A stretch of DNA of 64,000 bases from assembly GCF_024586455.1 (NCBI RefSeq), contig NC_065920.1, positions 47,885,824-47,949,823 of the forward strand, read 5' to 3'. Position 1 is the first letter of the stretch, and each line of letters opens with the position of its first letter. The notes below the pieces were generated by a model that saw only the letters and a list, made by a program, of their open reading frames with translations, did no database searches and was not told the DNA's origin. A program made the translations under genes and the position numbers. Below, piece by piece: positions 20,205-31,175 of this stretch. The stretch is from Bactrocera neohumeralis (Eukaryota > Arthropoda > Insecta > Diptera > Tephritidae).

Positions 20205-22877
20205 ATGTATATAATATTCGCCTACATACTAAGTCAACTGATCATAAACAACGAAATTCTGTTGGCGCACGCTACCGAAATGGAGTTAATCAAAACTACT
20301 GCTGGCTCAGTCTCCACTGGGCTTGCCGATTGCTATAGGGATGAGAAGATTACTTGTCAATGTAATGGCGATGACGAACTTTATTGTAAGGATTCCGACG
20401 GGCTTAGTCATATTTACATTATATTATCAGATCATCAGACACTGTGGGTACATTGTACCGGAGAAACAAAAACTAATATCAATTTTCTACTCGAGCGTGA
20501 ATTTAAGTCAAGTTTACTTAAAACCCGTTATTTCGAAGTCCTTGATTGCAAGAATTTTTCGCACGAAATCTATATGAATGACAAAGTGCAACAAATTCTA
20601 ATAAATATAGGGCAGCCGAACAAAGTAACACTAGTCTATAACACTGACCTTGATGCAGAACCAACGCCAAATTTTTTTTTTCTTCCAAAATGTGTTTCAT
20701 TTACAAATAATTTTAAAATCAACAGCAGATATTATAAGCCTACCAACTTACATATTTTCTATGCATTACCAACTGGAAACGCTTACACTTAGCGTACAAG
20801 GTCTAAGAAACCAGAACTTAACGCTGCAAAATTTGACGCAAATATACTTTCAAAACATTGCTGCGCTCAGACAGCTCGACTTAGCCGGAAATAATATGCG
20901 AAGGTTGGAAGCAAATATCTTTACAGCGCTAACGAAATTGAATTCTCTGAATTTAAGCCGTAATAACATCAGGAATTGCCCAAAGATCTATTTGCAAAAC
21001 AGCATCAACTTTTAATACTGGATTTGAGTCACAATTTATTGACATATCTAACGACACACCTTTTCGATCAAACTCCTTTATTATGGCAATTGAATCTGGG
21101 TGGCAATCTCCTGCACGACACTACAAATCTTATGGAAAATCTGAAACCCCTGCATTATCTACATAGGCTTGACTTAAGTCAGAACCAACTGCAAACTTTT
21201 TCGAGCACTGAGACTTCCGTCAATGCAACGCCAACGTCACTGAAAATATTTCGATACAGGTATATGAGCAACAATTTGGCTTTAGCGGACGGTCTTAATT
21301 ATATCACAAGGTTGCAACCAGAGAATTACGAAGGTGGCAAGCTTAACTTAACAGTAATCAATTTAAGTGGCAATCGTTTGCGTGAATTCTCTTTGGATTG
21401 GCTTGTAGCATCGGAAATTACATGCCCTTTTGAAATAAACCTAGAGCACAATTTCATTAAAAACATGTTTGCTTTACAAAATTTCCTTAGTACAACTGAC
21501 GACTGTTCGCGCGAAATCAAAATGACTGGCAATCCGGTCGAGTGCGATTGTAAATTTGCTTGGATTTACAGCGAAAACTATCGTTCGCTGTTCAATGGTT
21601 TGAGGTGCGTTCAGACGTCAAAAGATCTCGCGCAGCTGGAACGTAATGAAATGTGTCCTTGGAAACCGGTAATGTGCCCTAGCACATGCAATTGTTACAC
21701 ACAATCTGAATTCCTGCACATCAAATGCAAGGGTACGCAGCATATCGAGCAGCTCCCACGACCCGAGCAAGTTGGGCTCAAGAGTTCGGTACTTGATATT
21801 AGCGATAATAATTTCATTGTATTGCCGCCAAACACCACCTTTGGGTACGATAAAGTTTCGCAACTCAACGCGTCGTACAATAAAATCACGAACATATATC
21901 TCACTCAACTGCCGCCCAATTTGACGGTTTTGGATCTACGAAATAATCGCTTAAAATCTTTAGATGATGAATTTTTGCGTACATACCTCAATGACAGCAC
22001 AAAACTAGAATTTCTCTATCTCAGTGAAAATCCTTGGTTTTGCGACTGTACCACGAAGCAATTGCTGTACACCATACGTACACATCGGGCGCGCATACCT
22101 GATGCCGACTCGTTACTTTGTTATAATAAGCAGAACGTTACACTCCTAACAGCAAATCTGAGAGAATTGTGTTCTTCTCCTGTTAGTGCTGCATATTATC
22201 AGCTCGTAAATGTTATTGTTATTTCTGTAGCGTCAGCCATTATTATCTTACTTTGCATTATCGCACTATTCTATAAATATAAATTAGAAGTTAAAGTCTG
22301 GTTATATGGCCACAACATATTAAGATTCTGGATTAACGAATGTCAGCTGGATAAGCATAAAAAATTCGATGCCTTTATTTCATATGCACACCAGGATGCA
22401 GACTTCGTCAACCATACATTACTGCCGCAACTCGAGCAGTCCGAACCACCATTTCGTGTATGCACGCACGAACGCAATTGGCTGGCTGGCGCTTATATAC
22501 CTGAACAAATCATCGAATCGGTGGAACAGTCACGTCGGACGATCATTGTGCTCTCGAAGCACTTCATCGAGTCGGATTGGGCGCGCATGGAGTTTCGCAC
22601 AGCGCATCAGTGCTCTTTGAACGAGGGTCGTGCGCGCATAATAATGATTAAATATGGTGAAATCTCGAACAGTGAGTTATTGGATAGAGAATTAAAGGCA
22701 TATTTGGACATGAATACATATCTGGATTGGCAAGATGTCAGATTTTGGGACAAATTACGCTACGCCATGCCCCATAAATTGGGTGGAGAGAAGAATTCCG
22801 ATATGCTTGAAGTTAATGGTAGAATGTATGTTATGGGACAAGTTGAGATGAATCGTTTGCGTGACGAGAGTGCTTAA
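20205..22877 (+). pseudogene. Toll-like receptor, copy 2 (two compensating frame breaks)
   Basis: Same architecture and length as copy 1: signal peptide (MYIIFAYILSQL), LRRs, LRR caps, transmembrane helix and TIR (box 1 FDAFISYAH, RNWLAGAYIP, RFWDKL). The frame shifts by one at a T10 run (20672-20681) and is restored by a one-base loss at 20972-20973, where relatives have GGG. The intervening 300 bases translate well in the second frame. From 20976 to the stop, 633 codons are open. If the breaks are real the protein ends within the first LRR region; both sit in homopolymers and may be assembly errors. The 3' half is nearly identical to copy 1, while sequence after the stop matches copy 3. Confidence 0.85.
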
Positions 22878-23190
22878 AATTGGTGGATGGTAAGATACAT
22901 AACTTATATACATATCTATTAAGAAATACTAACATACTAATTACATTTACTAATTATAGATACTCGATAAAACATCCTCTTTCTTTTGTGAATCGAAAAG
23001 TCATTCAAAATATTGCTACTAAGAGAAAAAGAGAGAGAGTTTTGGCTGACCTACAAGCAGGCACAGGTTACTAATTAATGCAGTATTCTCATAACAAAAA
23101 AAAATTACAATGATATCTGTGTATATAAAAATATATTATATAACTATATGTATACATATATATATTAATATTAATAAATATATATATACA
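22878..23190 (+). other. 3' flank of Toll copy 2
   Basis: Matches the 3' flank of Toll copy 3 in inverted orientation almost base for base (AATTGGTGGA.GGT then AGATACATAACTTATATAC), and that of copy 1 only loosely. Contains an AT-rich (TATA)n tract at about 23120-23200, mirrored at 59150-59235. Confidence 0.6.
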
Positions 23191-23690
23191 TATATTTTTT
23201 TTTGTTTACCTATTAATTGTTTGCATCACCCAAAATTAATCGAGATGGCTATAGGGTTATACACCAGATGGTACTAATATAAGTAATCAGGATGCAGAAA
23301 CAAGTTGAAAACCAGACTGTCTATCCGTCCGTCCGTCTGTGCAAGCTTTGACCAAAGCAAAACTTAATATATCATAATAAGTTGATATTCGTAAGTTTTG
23401 GTAAAAACGAAAGGACGAATTCGTAGATGTGCGTAATCCGAAAACTGCCGTGCAAATCTTTCACTTTCCTGTACGTAGACAATGAATATTGAGATGAAAT
23501 TTTGTACAATTAGTGCTTTTGTGGTGTCTTGAGTCTGAACATTTTCAAAATGTGAACATCACTCTGCAAGCTCCTTCATACCGAATATACGGACTATAGT
23601 GCGTAGGGCTGACTTTTGGGTGAAAATTTCGGCAAAACTGTGAGATATACTGTGGGAAAAAAACCCATTCATAGAAATATTTTTTATCTA
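23191..23690 (+). repeat. Dispersed repeat family A, degenerate copy 3
   Basis: Contains the family A landmarks AATTAATCGAGATGGCTATA, ATCAGGATGCAG, the TCCGTCCGTC patch and GTGCAAGCTTTGACC, but lacks family ends and diverges after about 23400. Its mirror copy lies at 58735..59135. Confidence 0.5.
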
Positions 23691-23699
23691 TGTTGGTAT

Positions 23700-24480
23700 G
23701 ACGTTCTGTGACATCTGCAAAAAATTTCTAATCAAAGTAGTAATTAGTGTTTAGTATACGCTTGTCTTTCTGAAGTACAAGTATATAAAGTGCAACCGGC
23801 GATTTTTATGATAAGTAAACTTATTCAACAAGGAAGTACCAGTCAATTTCGTGAGTGAAATCAAATTTCCTGTGCCGAAACGATCAGAATGTCGAAAAAG
23901 GCTTTCGGTTAAAATTGTTTATCGCGAGCGATTGGTCTTGTTTCGTACAAATTATTCAAAGAGGGTCGAGAACGCGTTGACGACGAACTACGTCCAGGGC
24001 AGCCATTAACATCAAATGATGATCAGTGAAAGCCACTTTGAAAGATCATTTGTGCCCAAGAAAAGAGAAAGAACGAATTTTTTCGAAAAATATCGCTTTA
24101 GCGTTTGTGAAGCAATGTTTTCTTATTACCAGGATGTCACGAAACATATTATTACTGGCGATGAGTCTTGGATCTACGCTTATGATCCGAGCACAGACAA
24201 TCAATGGGCGGGGCAAAGGTGAATCGAGGCCAAAATATGACATGACAGTTTTCTTCGATTATCGATTATCTCTGAATTCCTCCCGACTGTGTTGTGCGTC
24301 GTTTGCGCGAAACTATTCATAAAAAGAGGTCGGAATTAAGGGCTGACAACTCTTGGTTTTTACACCACGAGAATACACCGTTAACGTTGGTCAATTTATG
24401 TGATATTTCAATGAATAAGGTATACCCGTTTTCCATAAAGTTATGAAATTATACTATGAATCACACATATATGTAATTCC
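23700..24480 (+). pseudogene. mariner relic in left arm
   Basis: The N-terminal part reads in frames around QISCAETIRMSKKAFG and FKEGRERVDDELRPGQPL. The catalytic region reads VTKHIITGDESWIYAYDP, then a frame change, and later ADNSWFLHHENTP. These are the first and second aspartate regions of mariner transposases. Stops are frequent and the C-terminus is missing. A mirror copy lies at 57900..58680 on the minus strand, so insertion preceded the inverted duplication. Confidence 0.75.
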
Positions 24481-24878
24481 GATATTTTGGTCGACGTTTT
24501 TCAGATGTAGATGTTCTGCCATTGTAGCCACCATCTAAAAATGAATGTGTGCGTGCGGCAAACCTCTCTTTTGCCACTCAACAGAGTACATCTAGCATCT
24601 AACAGCACCACATATATTTTGCTTCAAGATAAAGTCCATCAAACATCGTAGCTGTTGTTTGAAAAGTCGTGCTGTGACATCGTTACGATCGCTTGCTGAT
24701 TGACCGCCGCGATCCATAATTCCGCACGTTTGTCACCGCATCCTGGAAGTACTTCTTGCCTTGGGCTGCCATACGTTGGTGGTAAAAAGGGATCGGCTTT
24801 AATGGATATACCATTCCAGGATTTCGGGAATAAAATGGATATGGTCGAATAGAGGAGATTATCCAGATCAAGAATATA

Positions 24879-25792
24879 TCGGGTGATTTTTTTGAGGTTA
24901 GGATTTTCATGCATTAGTATTTGACAGATCACGTGGGATTTCAGACATGGTGTCAAAGAGAAAGATGCTCAGTATGCTTTGACATTTCATCATGAATAGA
25001 CTTACTAACGAGCAACGCTTGCAAATCATTGAATTTTATTACCAAAATCAGTGTTCGGTTCGAAATGTGTTTCGCGCTTTTTTATCGACAAATTTTGTTC
25101 AGCGATGAGGCTCATTTCTGGTTGAATGGCTACGTAAATAAGCAAAATTGCCGCATTTGGGGTGAAGAGCAACCAGAAGCCGTTCAAGAACTGCCCATGC
25201 ATCCCGAAAAATGCACTGTTTGGTGTGGTTTGTATCATTGGACCGTATTTTTTCAAAGATGCTGTTGGACGCAACGTTACGGTGAATGGCGATCGCTATC
25301 GTTCGATGCTAACAAACTTTTTGTTGCCAAAAATGGAAGAACTGAACTTGGTTGACATGTGGTTTCAACAAGATGGCGCTACATGCCACACAGCTCGCGA
25401 TTCTATGGCCATTTTGAGGGAAAACTTCGGAGAACAATTCATCTCAAGAAATGGACCCGTAAGTTGGCCACCAAGATCATGCGATTTAACGCCTTTAGAC
25501 TATTTTTTGTGGGGCTACGTCAAGTCTAAAGTCTACAGAAATAAGCCAGCAACTATTCCAGCTTTGGAAGACAACATTTCCGAAGAAATTCGGGCTATTC
25601 CGGCCGAAATGCTCGAAAAAGTTGCCCAAAATTGGACTTTCCGAATGGACCACCTAAGACGCAGCCGCGGTCAACATTTAAATGAAATTATATAAATAGA
25701 ACCAATTATCAAATAAAGAACCGATGAGATTTTGCAAATTTTATGCGTTTTTTTTTTTTTAAAAGTTATCAAGCTCTTAAAAAATCACCCGA
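24879..25792 (+). mobile_element. mariner element, DD41D (rosa) type, 914 bp with TA duplication
   Basis: Termini are TCGGGTGATTTTTT at 24879 and AAAAAATCACCCGA ending at 25792, flanked by TA on both sides (24877-24878 and 25793-25794). The uninterrupted target is present at 43270 (and in reverse complement at 28130 and 57260), exactly as expected for one TA. Full-length mariners are about 1.3 kb; this one has lost the region between the HTH and the first catalytic aspartate. It is private to the left arm. Confidence 0.85.
24992..25695 (+). pseudogene. rosa-type mariner transposase (deleted and frameshifted)
   Basis: Starts MNRLTNEQRLQIIEFYYQNQ, then an out-of-frame deletion joins it to RQILFSDEAHFWLNGYVNK (first D), and a further frame change near 25230 leads to the long C-terminal frame 25162..25695. 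There the second D is in MWFQQDGATCHTAR and the third in CDLTPLDYFLWGY; 41 residues separate them, the DD41D signature of the rosa lineage, first known from tephritids. Ends HLNEII. Not functional. Confidence 0.85.
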
Positions 25793-26170
25793 TATATAGT
25801 TATATCCGCAGGAGGCTTAAAGTTTTCAAGATATTCGCGTTTAAAGTTGAAAATTATCAATATTTTAAATACATATTTTCTATATAGAAAATTAATTTTG
25901 CACTTATTTTTTCACTTTTATATACACTAACACATCTCTAATTCTTTTGTACACATTTATTTTATATACGTATATACATTTAACTTTTTGCTGAATTATG
26001 ATTATTTAACAATAACAAATGAATTACTAAAATAAACAAAAGAAATAGAGTAAACAGATTGTACCCCAAATAAGAGAATAAAAAACATAAAGTATAAAGA
26101 TATTATTTAAATTTAATAAAAAAAAACGTGTATTGAGGCTTGTATATAAATTTTATTGCCCCTAATAACT

Positions 26171-26868
26171 TTACAAAAGGATCTTCGTGTCTTTTGGCCA
26201 CATTTTTCCGCCAAAAATATTCAACAATTTCCCGAAGTTTTCGGGATTGTTGTGGTTGTCCCTCGCAAAAAATCTTTTAATGACACGCCATTGGGATTCT
26301 ATTCGCTGCGTATGTGTTCCATCTACGACCACAAATGGATTGTCCGGATCGTTAAGATTTACTTTTCGGTGCTTATACCCGTAATTCGCCAAGCCATCGT
26401 ACGCCTTCCAGCAATCCGTGCTTATTATTGTTCCTGGCGCAACATGCTTCTTAATCAGGGGTATACCTAACATTTCCTGGGCATACCTCCAGCCGCAGGT
26501 CGTCGCTCCCATCCCCAACACCCAGAGACCTTCCACCATCCTGCCTAAAATAAGAAAAACATATATGTAAGTAATTACCTAATACTGTATACTTTTAACC
26601 TTACCTTTATTAAATTTCCTCTTCCCGAATTTGCTTTCATCAATTTGAACGTTTTTGCCAGGGCCACCAATTATACCTGCCACCTCCCGATGTTCCACTT
26701 GCTACAAAACTACCGCTTCACGACAGTAGTTATACCAGTCACATATGGTAACACTAGATAAGATAGGTTCCCTGACAATGCTGTTTTTCCTGACTACATC
26801 CTATCAGCAAAGATATTCTCACATTTTCCAACCAGGTGCCCATGGATCGAGATATCGCCGAACGCGTT
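26171..26868 (-). pseudogene. Merlin-type transposase, catalytic part, with a 60-bp intron
   Basis: Exon before the intron ends with VQIDESKFGKRKFNKG (first catalytic D). The intron at 26545..26604 has a GTAAGG donor and a TTATTTTAG acceptor. The next exon reads RMVEGLWVLGMG, GTIISTDCWKAYDGL (second D) and THTQRIESQWRVIKRFF (E), matching the ISXO2-like domain. The codons upstream of the intron contain stops, and the solo LTR separates them from the N-terminal segment at 27290..27500. The joined exon frame is intact after the intron. Confidence 0.7.
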
Positions 26869-27284
26869 AGTTAATTTATTTACTCGTTATGAATAAAATA
26901 AATATAATTTTAAGTCAGCCAATGAGATTGGTACTGACTGATCCTTTATTCGTTTAATAATTCACAGTATACACATGTACTTAAGTATTGAATATATTAA
27001 ACTTAAACTGTACCTTTACAAGTGGTATACAGAACTTGTTACTCGGCAGTCGATAATGATAAAAGTGACTTCGAGGCTATTGTTCCAGTTGCTTATATAG
27101 GCTATGCTTATCGCTGCTCATACTATTGAGATGCTAGTTGTTTACTAGTAAATAACTATTTGGGTTGTTATTGTTTGTTGTACTGATAGTGCGCTTCTAT
27201 TGTTCTAAGATAAAGTTGTTTTGATGATTTTTCTTTAATGTTTACTGAAAGATAAGGTTGTGGTTAAAGTTTAAAGTATTAACT
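26869..27284 (-). repeat. Solo LTR of the errantivirus, with CGTT duplication
   Basis: 416 bp bounded by AGTTAAT and ATTAACT and flanked on both sides by CGTT (26865-26868 and 27285-27288). It matches the LTRs of the full element at 44353..50932, which sits in the equivalent Merlin position in the right arm with the same CGTT duplication. This is the product expected from recombination between two LTRs of one provirus. Confidence 0.9.
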
Positions 27285-27700
27285 CGTTCGGCAAGATCCT
27301 TTGCGGTACCTGAACGTACCGACGGTGCCATTTCCCATGACGGAGAGCACCATCGGCAGCCTATGCACCCTGCAAGTAATTTCCTTAGCAATGAGATCCT
27401 CCTCTTCGCAGAAAGCTATGCAGCTCTCCCTCGATTTGAATATGTGGAATCTTTTGGCAAGATTCCACATTTCCTTCACCTCCGACACGCTCAATTTGTT
27501 CGTTCTACGAACACGACTAGTCGCTTGTTCTTGCAGATCTACATAATATAATTGTAACGTATTAGAAACATAATTTAAATATTATATTCAATATTTGATT
27601 TAACCTACCTGATGAATTATTTGCCAGTTTCTTCAAAAATGCTTTAAAAGTCGGTCCAACACCGGCGTGTATCAAATTTTCGCGTTGAACTCCATTTTAA
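27285..27700 (-). pseudogene. Merlin-type transposase, N-terminal part
   Basis: Reverse-strand frame MSVSEVKEMWNLAKRFHIFK, then CIAFCEEEDLIAKEITC and GNGTVGTFRYRKGSC. The spaced cysteines and the G-x-x-R-Y-R-K-x-x-C pattern resemble the zinc-binding N-terminus of ISXO2/Merlin transposases. It is cut from the catalytic part by the LTR at 26869..27284. The right-arm counterpart is at 50937..51190. Confidence 0.6.
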
Positions 27701-28139
27701 GTGGGAGGCCTTCGGCTGCGCTTCAAAAAAATTACCCTCGTCGATCAAAAATCGGTTGTATACGTTTTCTTCCTCCCGTAGAACTCATTTTTACATAGGT
27801 TGTTGATTCTCGTATTTGGGGTATAATCTGTTCACTTTATTTCTTTTGTTTATTTTAGAAATGATGTCGATAAGGTAACACTGATTATTTGACAGTTTGT
27901 AATTCATTTGTTATTCTTAAATAATCATAATTCAACAAAAAGTTAAATGTATATATGTATATAAAATAAATGTGTACAAATGAATTAGTGATGTGTTAGT
28001 GTATATAAGAGTGAAAAAAATAAGTGCAAAATTAATTTTCTATATAGAAAATATGTATTTAAAATATTGATAATTTTCAACTTTAAACGCGAATATCTCG
28101 AAAACTATAAGCTTCCTGTGGATGTAACTATATATATTC

Positions 28140-28960
28140 TTGATCTGGATAATCTCCTCTATTCGACCATATCAATTTTATTCCCGAAATCCTGGAACGG
28201 TATATCCATTAAAGCCGATCCCTTTTTACCACCAACGTATGGCAGCCCAAGGCAAGACAAGAAGTATTCCGACGTGCGGAATTATGGATCGCGGTCAAAT
28301 AGCAAGCGATCGTGACGATGTCACATCAAGACTTTTCAAACAACAGCTGCGATATTTGATGGACTTTATCTTGAAGCAAAATATATGTGGTGCTGTTAGA
28401 TGCTAGATGTACTCTGTTTAGTGGCAAAAGAGAGGTTTGCCGCACGCACACATTCTTCTTTGAATGGTGGATGGTGGTTACACCAGGTCAAATTAATGAA
28501 ATCATTTCTGCTGAAATTCCTGATGCAGAGAAAGGTCCTGTATTATACGAAGTGATGAAAACCAATATGGTTCATGGGCCTTCGGCTTGTATGTCTGACA
28601 ATAAATAATTTAGAAGAGTGAATATCGAAGTTGACAACACACGGTTCGTACTATATTCACCATTATTGTCTAATTAACATTCAAAACTCATATCAATGTT
28701 TAGTATTGCAGTTTGGTGTAATCGATAAAATACGTTTGTAATTACGTCACCAAAGGTTGCTTCCTTGGCGGTTATTGGTCTTGAACGATACGGTCGATAC
28801 GTGAACTGCAATAAAGCGCTTTGTGGGATATTTACTTTTGCAATTCATGAACGTAATGTATTTCAACCCAGAGAATACAGTACAGCCTGTGGAAATATCG
28901 CCAGCAACAAAATTAACATTGCCGAGTTATTTCTCAACTTGCGTCTGTGATCCATTTGCG
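28140..28960 (+). pseudogene. Helitron Rep domain fragments, left arm
   Basis: Recognisable Rep pieces in changing frames: ADPFLPPTYGSPRQ, LFKQQLRYLMDFILKQNICG, then VTPGQINEIISAEIPDAEKG followed by VLYEVMKTNMVHGPSA, and further on RYGRYVNCNKALCGIFTFAI followed by HERNVFQP. These match the Helitron_like_N region (...I-S-A-E-I-P-D..., ...N-M-V-H-G-P-..., ...Y-x-x-x-N-E-A-x-W-R-I...F-x-I-H-E-R...). Rep nicks and joins the transposon strand. No continuous frame survives. Confidence 0.75.
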
Positions 28961-29059
28961 GGAACATTGCTCTGTTCGGAAATATCTTGATTATTGTACA
29001 TGGAATGCATCGTCGAGGAAATAGTTACGCAGAAAGCAAGGCCAACCAGTAGATTGACA

Positions 29060-30000
29060 TCAACTTATGCATTAGGACGAATTTACACAATCCACCCGAA
29101 AAACGACGATTGTTTCCAATTTCGGTTGCTATTGATTAATGTAGGCGGCTTTATTTGAGTCTCTGCGTACTGTGAATGGTATGGTGTGTGCAGGTTTTGG
29201 AAAAGTAAGCCAGCAATTAAAATTGCTAGAACATGTTAACCAATTGAATGAAAATGAAGTTCGCACACTTTTCGCGATAAACATTTCGACATATCAGCCT
29301 TCAAATCTGCGTCAATTATGGGATACGAACAAATATGACATTGCCGAAGACATTTTACATCGTCTTCGCTAAAAATTGGAAATGGTACAATTCCGGTTGA
29401 TACTTCCAGTGGTTTGATATCAATTCCATCTGCCTTTTATCAATTCACGAAAAATGAACTCATCACGAATGTTCGGACATTTCACAAATTATCGTAACTA
29501 CGATTCCTTAAGTGCACGCGCTGTTAGCTGCCAAAAATACGAGTGTTGTTGACTTAAACTGAAAAATTCAAAGTCAAATTCCGAGAGACTTGCGCTCAGA
29601 CAAATCGATTGATCGTCTTGACAATGAAGACGTCGTCTTGAATTATCCAGTGGAATTTCTAAATTCTTTGGACAGGCTAGGTATGCCACAGTATCATTTA
29701 CATCTCAATGTTGGATCTGTCGTTATTAAGTTCCGCAATCTGCGCTATAGAATACAAGGGGACAGAATGCTTGATTCTAAGAATTTTTTTGAGTTCTAAC
29801 GATTTGCTATTTCAGATCAAACCTTTTCAGTTTTCAAAGAGTTCTACAATTTTCCATATCAGTTCCGTTTCCAGTGAAAACTGCGTTTGAGATGACAATC
29901 AACAGGACACAAGGATAGTCGCATAGTGTGAAGCATAAGTTTGGAAATGCAATGTTTTAACACGGCCCTGCTCACGAGTTGGAAAACCATCTTTTCTGTA
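29060..30000 (+). pseudogene. Helitron middle region and Pif1-like helicase fragments, left arm
   Basis: Contains FAINISTYQPSNLRQLWD (the L-W-x-x-x-x-x-D-I-x-E-D-I segment between Rep and helicase) near 29280 and, from 29590, PRDLRSDKSIDRLDNEDV and LNSLDRLGMPQYHLHLNVGS, VVIKFRNLRY, which is the Pif1-like helicase C-terminal region (E-F-L-N-S-L...G-x-P-x-H-x-L-x-L-K-V-G-x-P-I). Frames are broken throughout. Confidence 0.7.
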
Positions 30001-30137
30001 CACTAGAACAGAAACCAGAAAAAGTTATTTATATAGCTGCGTTACATTGAAAAAAAAAATTAAATGATAATTTTAACTTTCTTTCCATTTCAAAACACAT
30101 AATTTCACGCAGGACAACGGCTGCGGGGTCAGCTAGT

Positions 30138-31175
30138 TATATACATATATAAATCTTCTGTACGTGTGTTTGTAATTGAACTGCTCCTAAACGGCTGGAC
30201 CGATTTTGATGAAATTTTTTGTATGTGTGCAAGGAGATTCGAGAATGGTTTCGTTTCACAATTTGGTCCACTAAAAAATATTTTTTTAAATGAATTTTTC
30301 ATTTGTAATTACTTGCTAATTTTGGAATGTTTTACATTGGATCCGATAGATTGCGCTACCATCGCAGTCTCCAATATTCAAACCTTAAATTGGCGTAAAC
30401 GTGCAATAAACAAAACGATGCCAAAATAGAATGCGCTATCTGTAGACAAGTTTTCATAATGTGGACAGAGTTGTTCGTTCTTAAGTAATAAATTGAGTAA
30501 TTCAATACATGGGGGTACCTTGACAGGCAATTTAAAATTGAAAAAGATCTGGCATAAAAAAATAGCGGCATAACTGAAGTGTTGATAAAACGGTCTTTTG
30601 AAATTTGAGATATACAGAAATCTTTTCAAAGCATTGCACAGAGCAATGCAATATTTAAACGGGAACGATGAAGTACATACATATATGCGTACAATTTCAA
30701 ACTGATCCTTCCTGAAAAATAATAAAACTGCTAAATATTGGGAATGGTGGAATAGAACTTCAATCAAATACATAGTGCAATGAATTAAAACAGGCTCATT
30801 CATCATTCGATGAATAATATACCACGGGCATCCCAAAAGACCGTAACCTTGCCAGCCGATTTTTTTGTCTTTCCACGCTTGAGAACCGTTTCTTAATATG
30901 CAGTCCACTAGGCTGACAATCGATTGGACTCGATTGACTTCACTGATGCACAGCCCAAATTCAATAATATTTTTACCCCAAAAACCAATTCTTTCTTAAC
31001 GCACGAAATGCTTTTTGATTCATTTTTTTGTAAACTAACACAAGTTGCTTCACCACAAAAGCGACTGTTCCTTAACTAATACTTATAATCTAACTAATAG
31101 AAATCATATAAATGGTATTAGTAGTACTACCTAAGTATGTATCAGCCACAGTAAAACGTGGGCGGGTCCTCTAGT
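30138..31175 (+). mobile_element. Helitron-like unit H2, left arm, containing a mariner relic
   Basis: Begins ATATATAAATCTTCTGTACG and CTGCTCCTAAACGGCTGGACC, a common insect Helitron 5' region, and ends GTGGGCGGGTCCTCTAGT with the CTAG at 31171-31174. No RepHel is present, so it is non-autonomous or deleted. Inside, on the minus strand at about 30690..31020, is a mariner relic (AWKDKKIGWQGYGL, corresponding to the K-V-T-V-F-W-D-A-R-G segment in another frame). The mirror is at 38725..41317. Confidence 0.5.

Larger units (their letters stand above)
24500..26080 (-). repeat. Inverted-repeat module A (Helitron Rep-derived), interrupted by a mariner
   Basis: Excluding the mariner at 24879..25792, about 670 bp here is the reverse complement of 27830..28530. 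The two copies flank the Merlin core as a pair of inverted repeats. The outer portion translates (reverse strand) to part of a Helitron Rep protein, including KADPFLPPTYGSPRQ. The inner portion is AT-rich noncoding. Equivalent modules are C (42950..43570, -) and D (51250..51400 plus 57097..57660, +). Confidence 0.7.
26081..27829 (-). mobile_element. Merlin-type DNA transposon, left arm, split by a solo LTR
   Basis: The Merlin core lies on the minus strand, its 3' half at 26150..26868 and its 5' half at 27285..27700, separated by the solo LTR. The transposase carries an ISXO2/IS1016-like DDE domain. The flanks TTGTACCCCAAATAAGAGAA (about 26060) and TTCTCGTATTTGGGGTATAA (27815) form the inner ends of an inverted repeat. 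The right-arm copy (43571..44352 plus 50933..51250) lies in the same absolute orientation although its surroundings are inverted. Confidence 0.7.
27830..30137 (+). mobile_element. Helitron H1, left arm (decayed RepHel)
   Basis: A rolling-circle transposon relic. Module B (27830..28400) forms its left part and is shared with the other inverted-repeat modules. Rep sequences follow at 28380..28960, then middle-region and helicase relics to about 30000. The 3' end CGGCTGCGGGGTCAGCTAGT closes at 30137 with the CTAG terminus and a preceding short hairpin. Stops are numerous. The mirror copy is 41318..43570. Confidence 0.7.

Noticed and set aside
27258..27551. Plus-strand frame, repeated at 50906..51199
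   Set aside because: Antisense of the Merlin N-terminal region. The minus-strand frame has the zinc-site pattern.
30378..30908. 176-codon minus-strand frame (and its mirror at 39023..39637, 204 codons)
   Set aside because: Looks gene-sized, but it overlaps a frameshifted mariner relic and Helitron-end sequence. The hydrophobic segments come from AT-rich DNA read out of frame.
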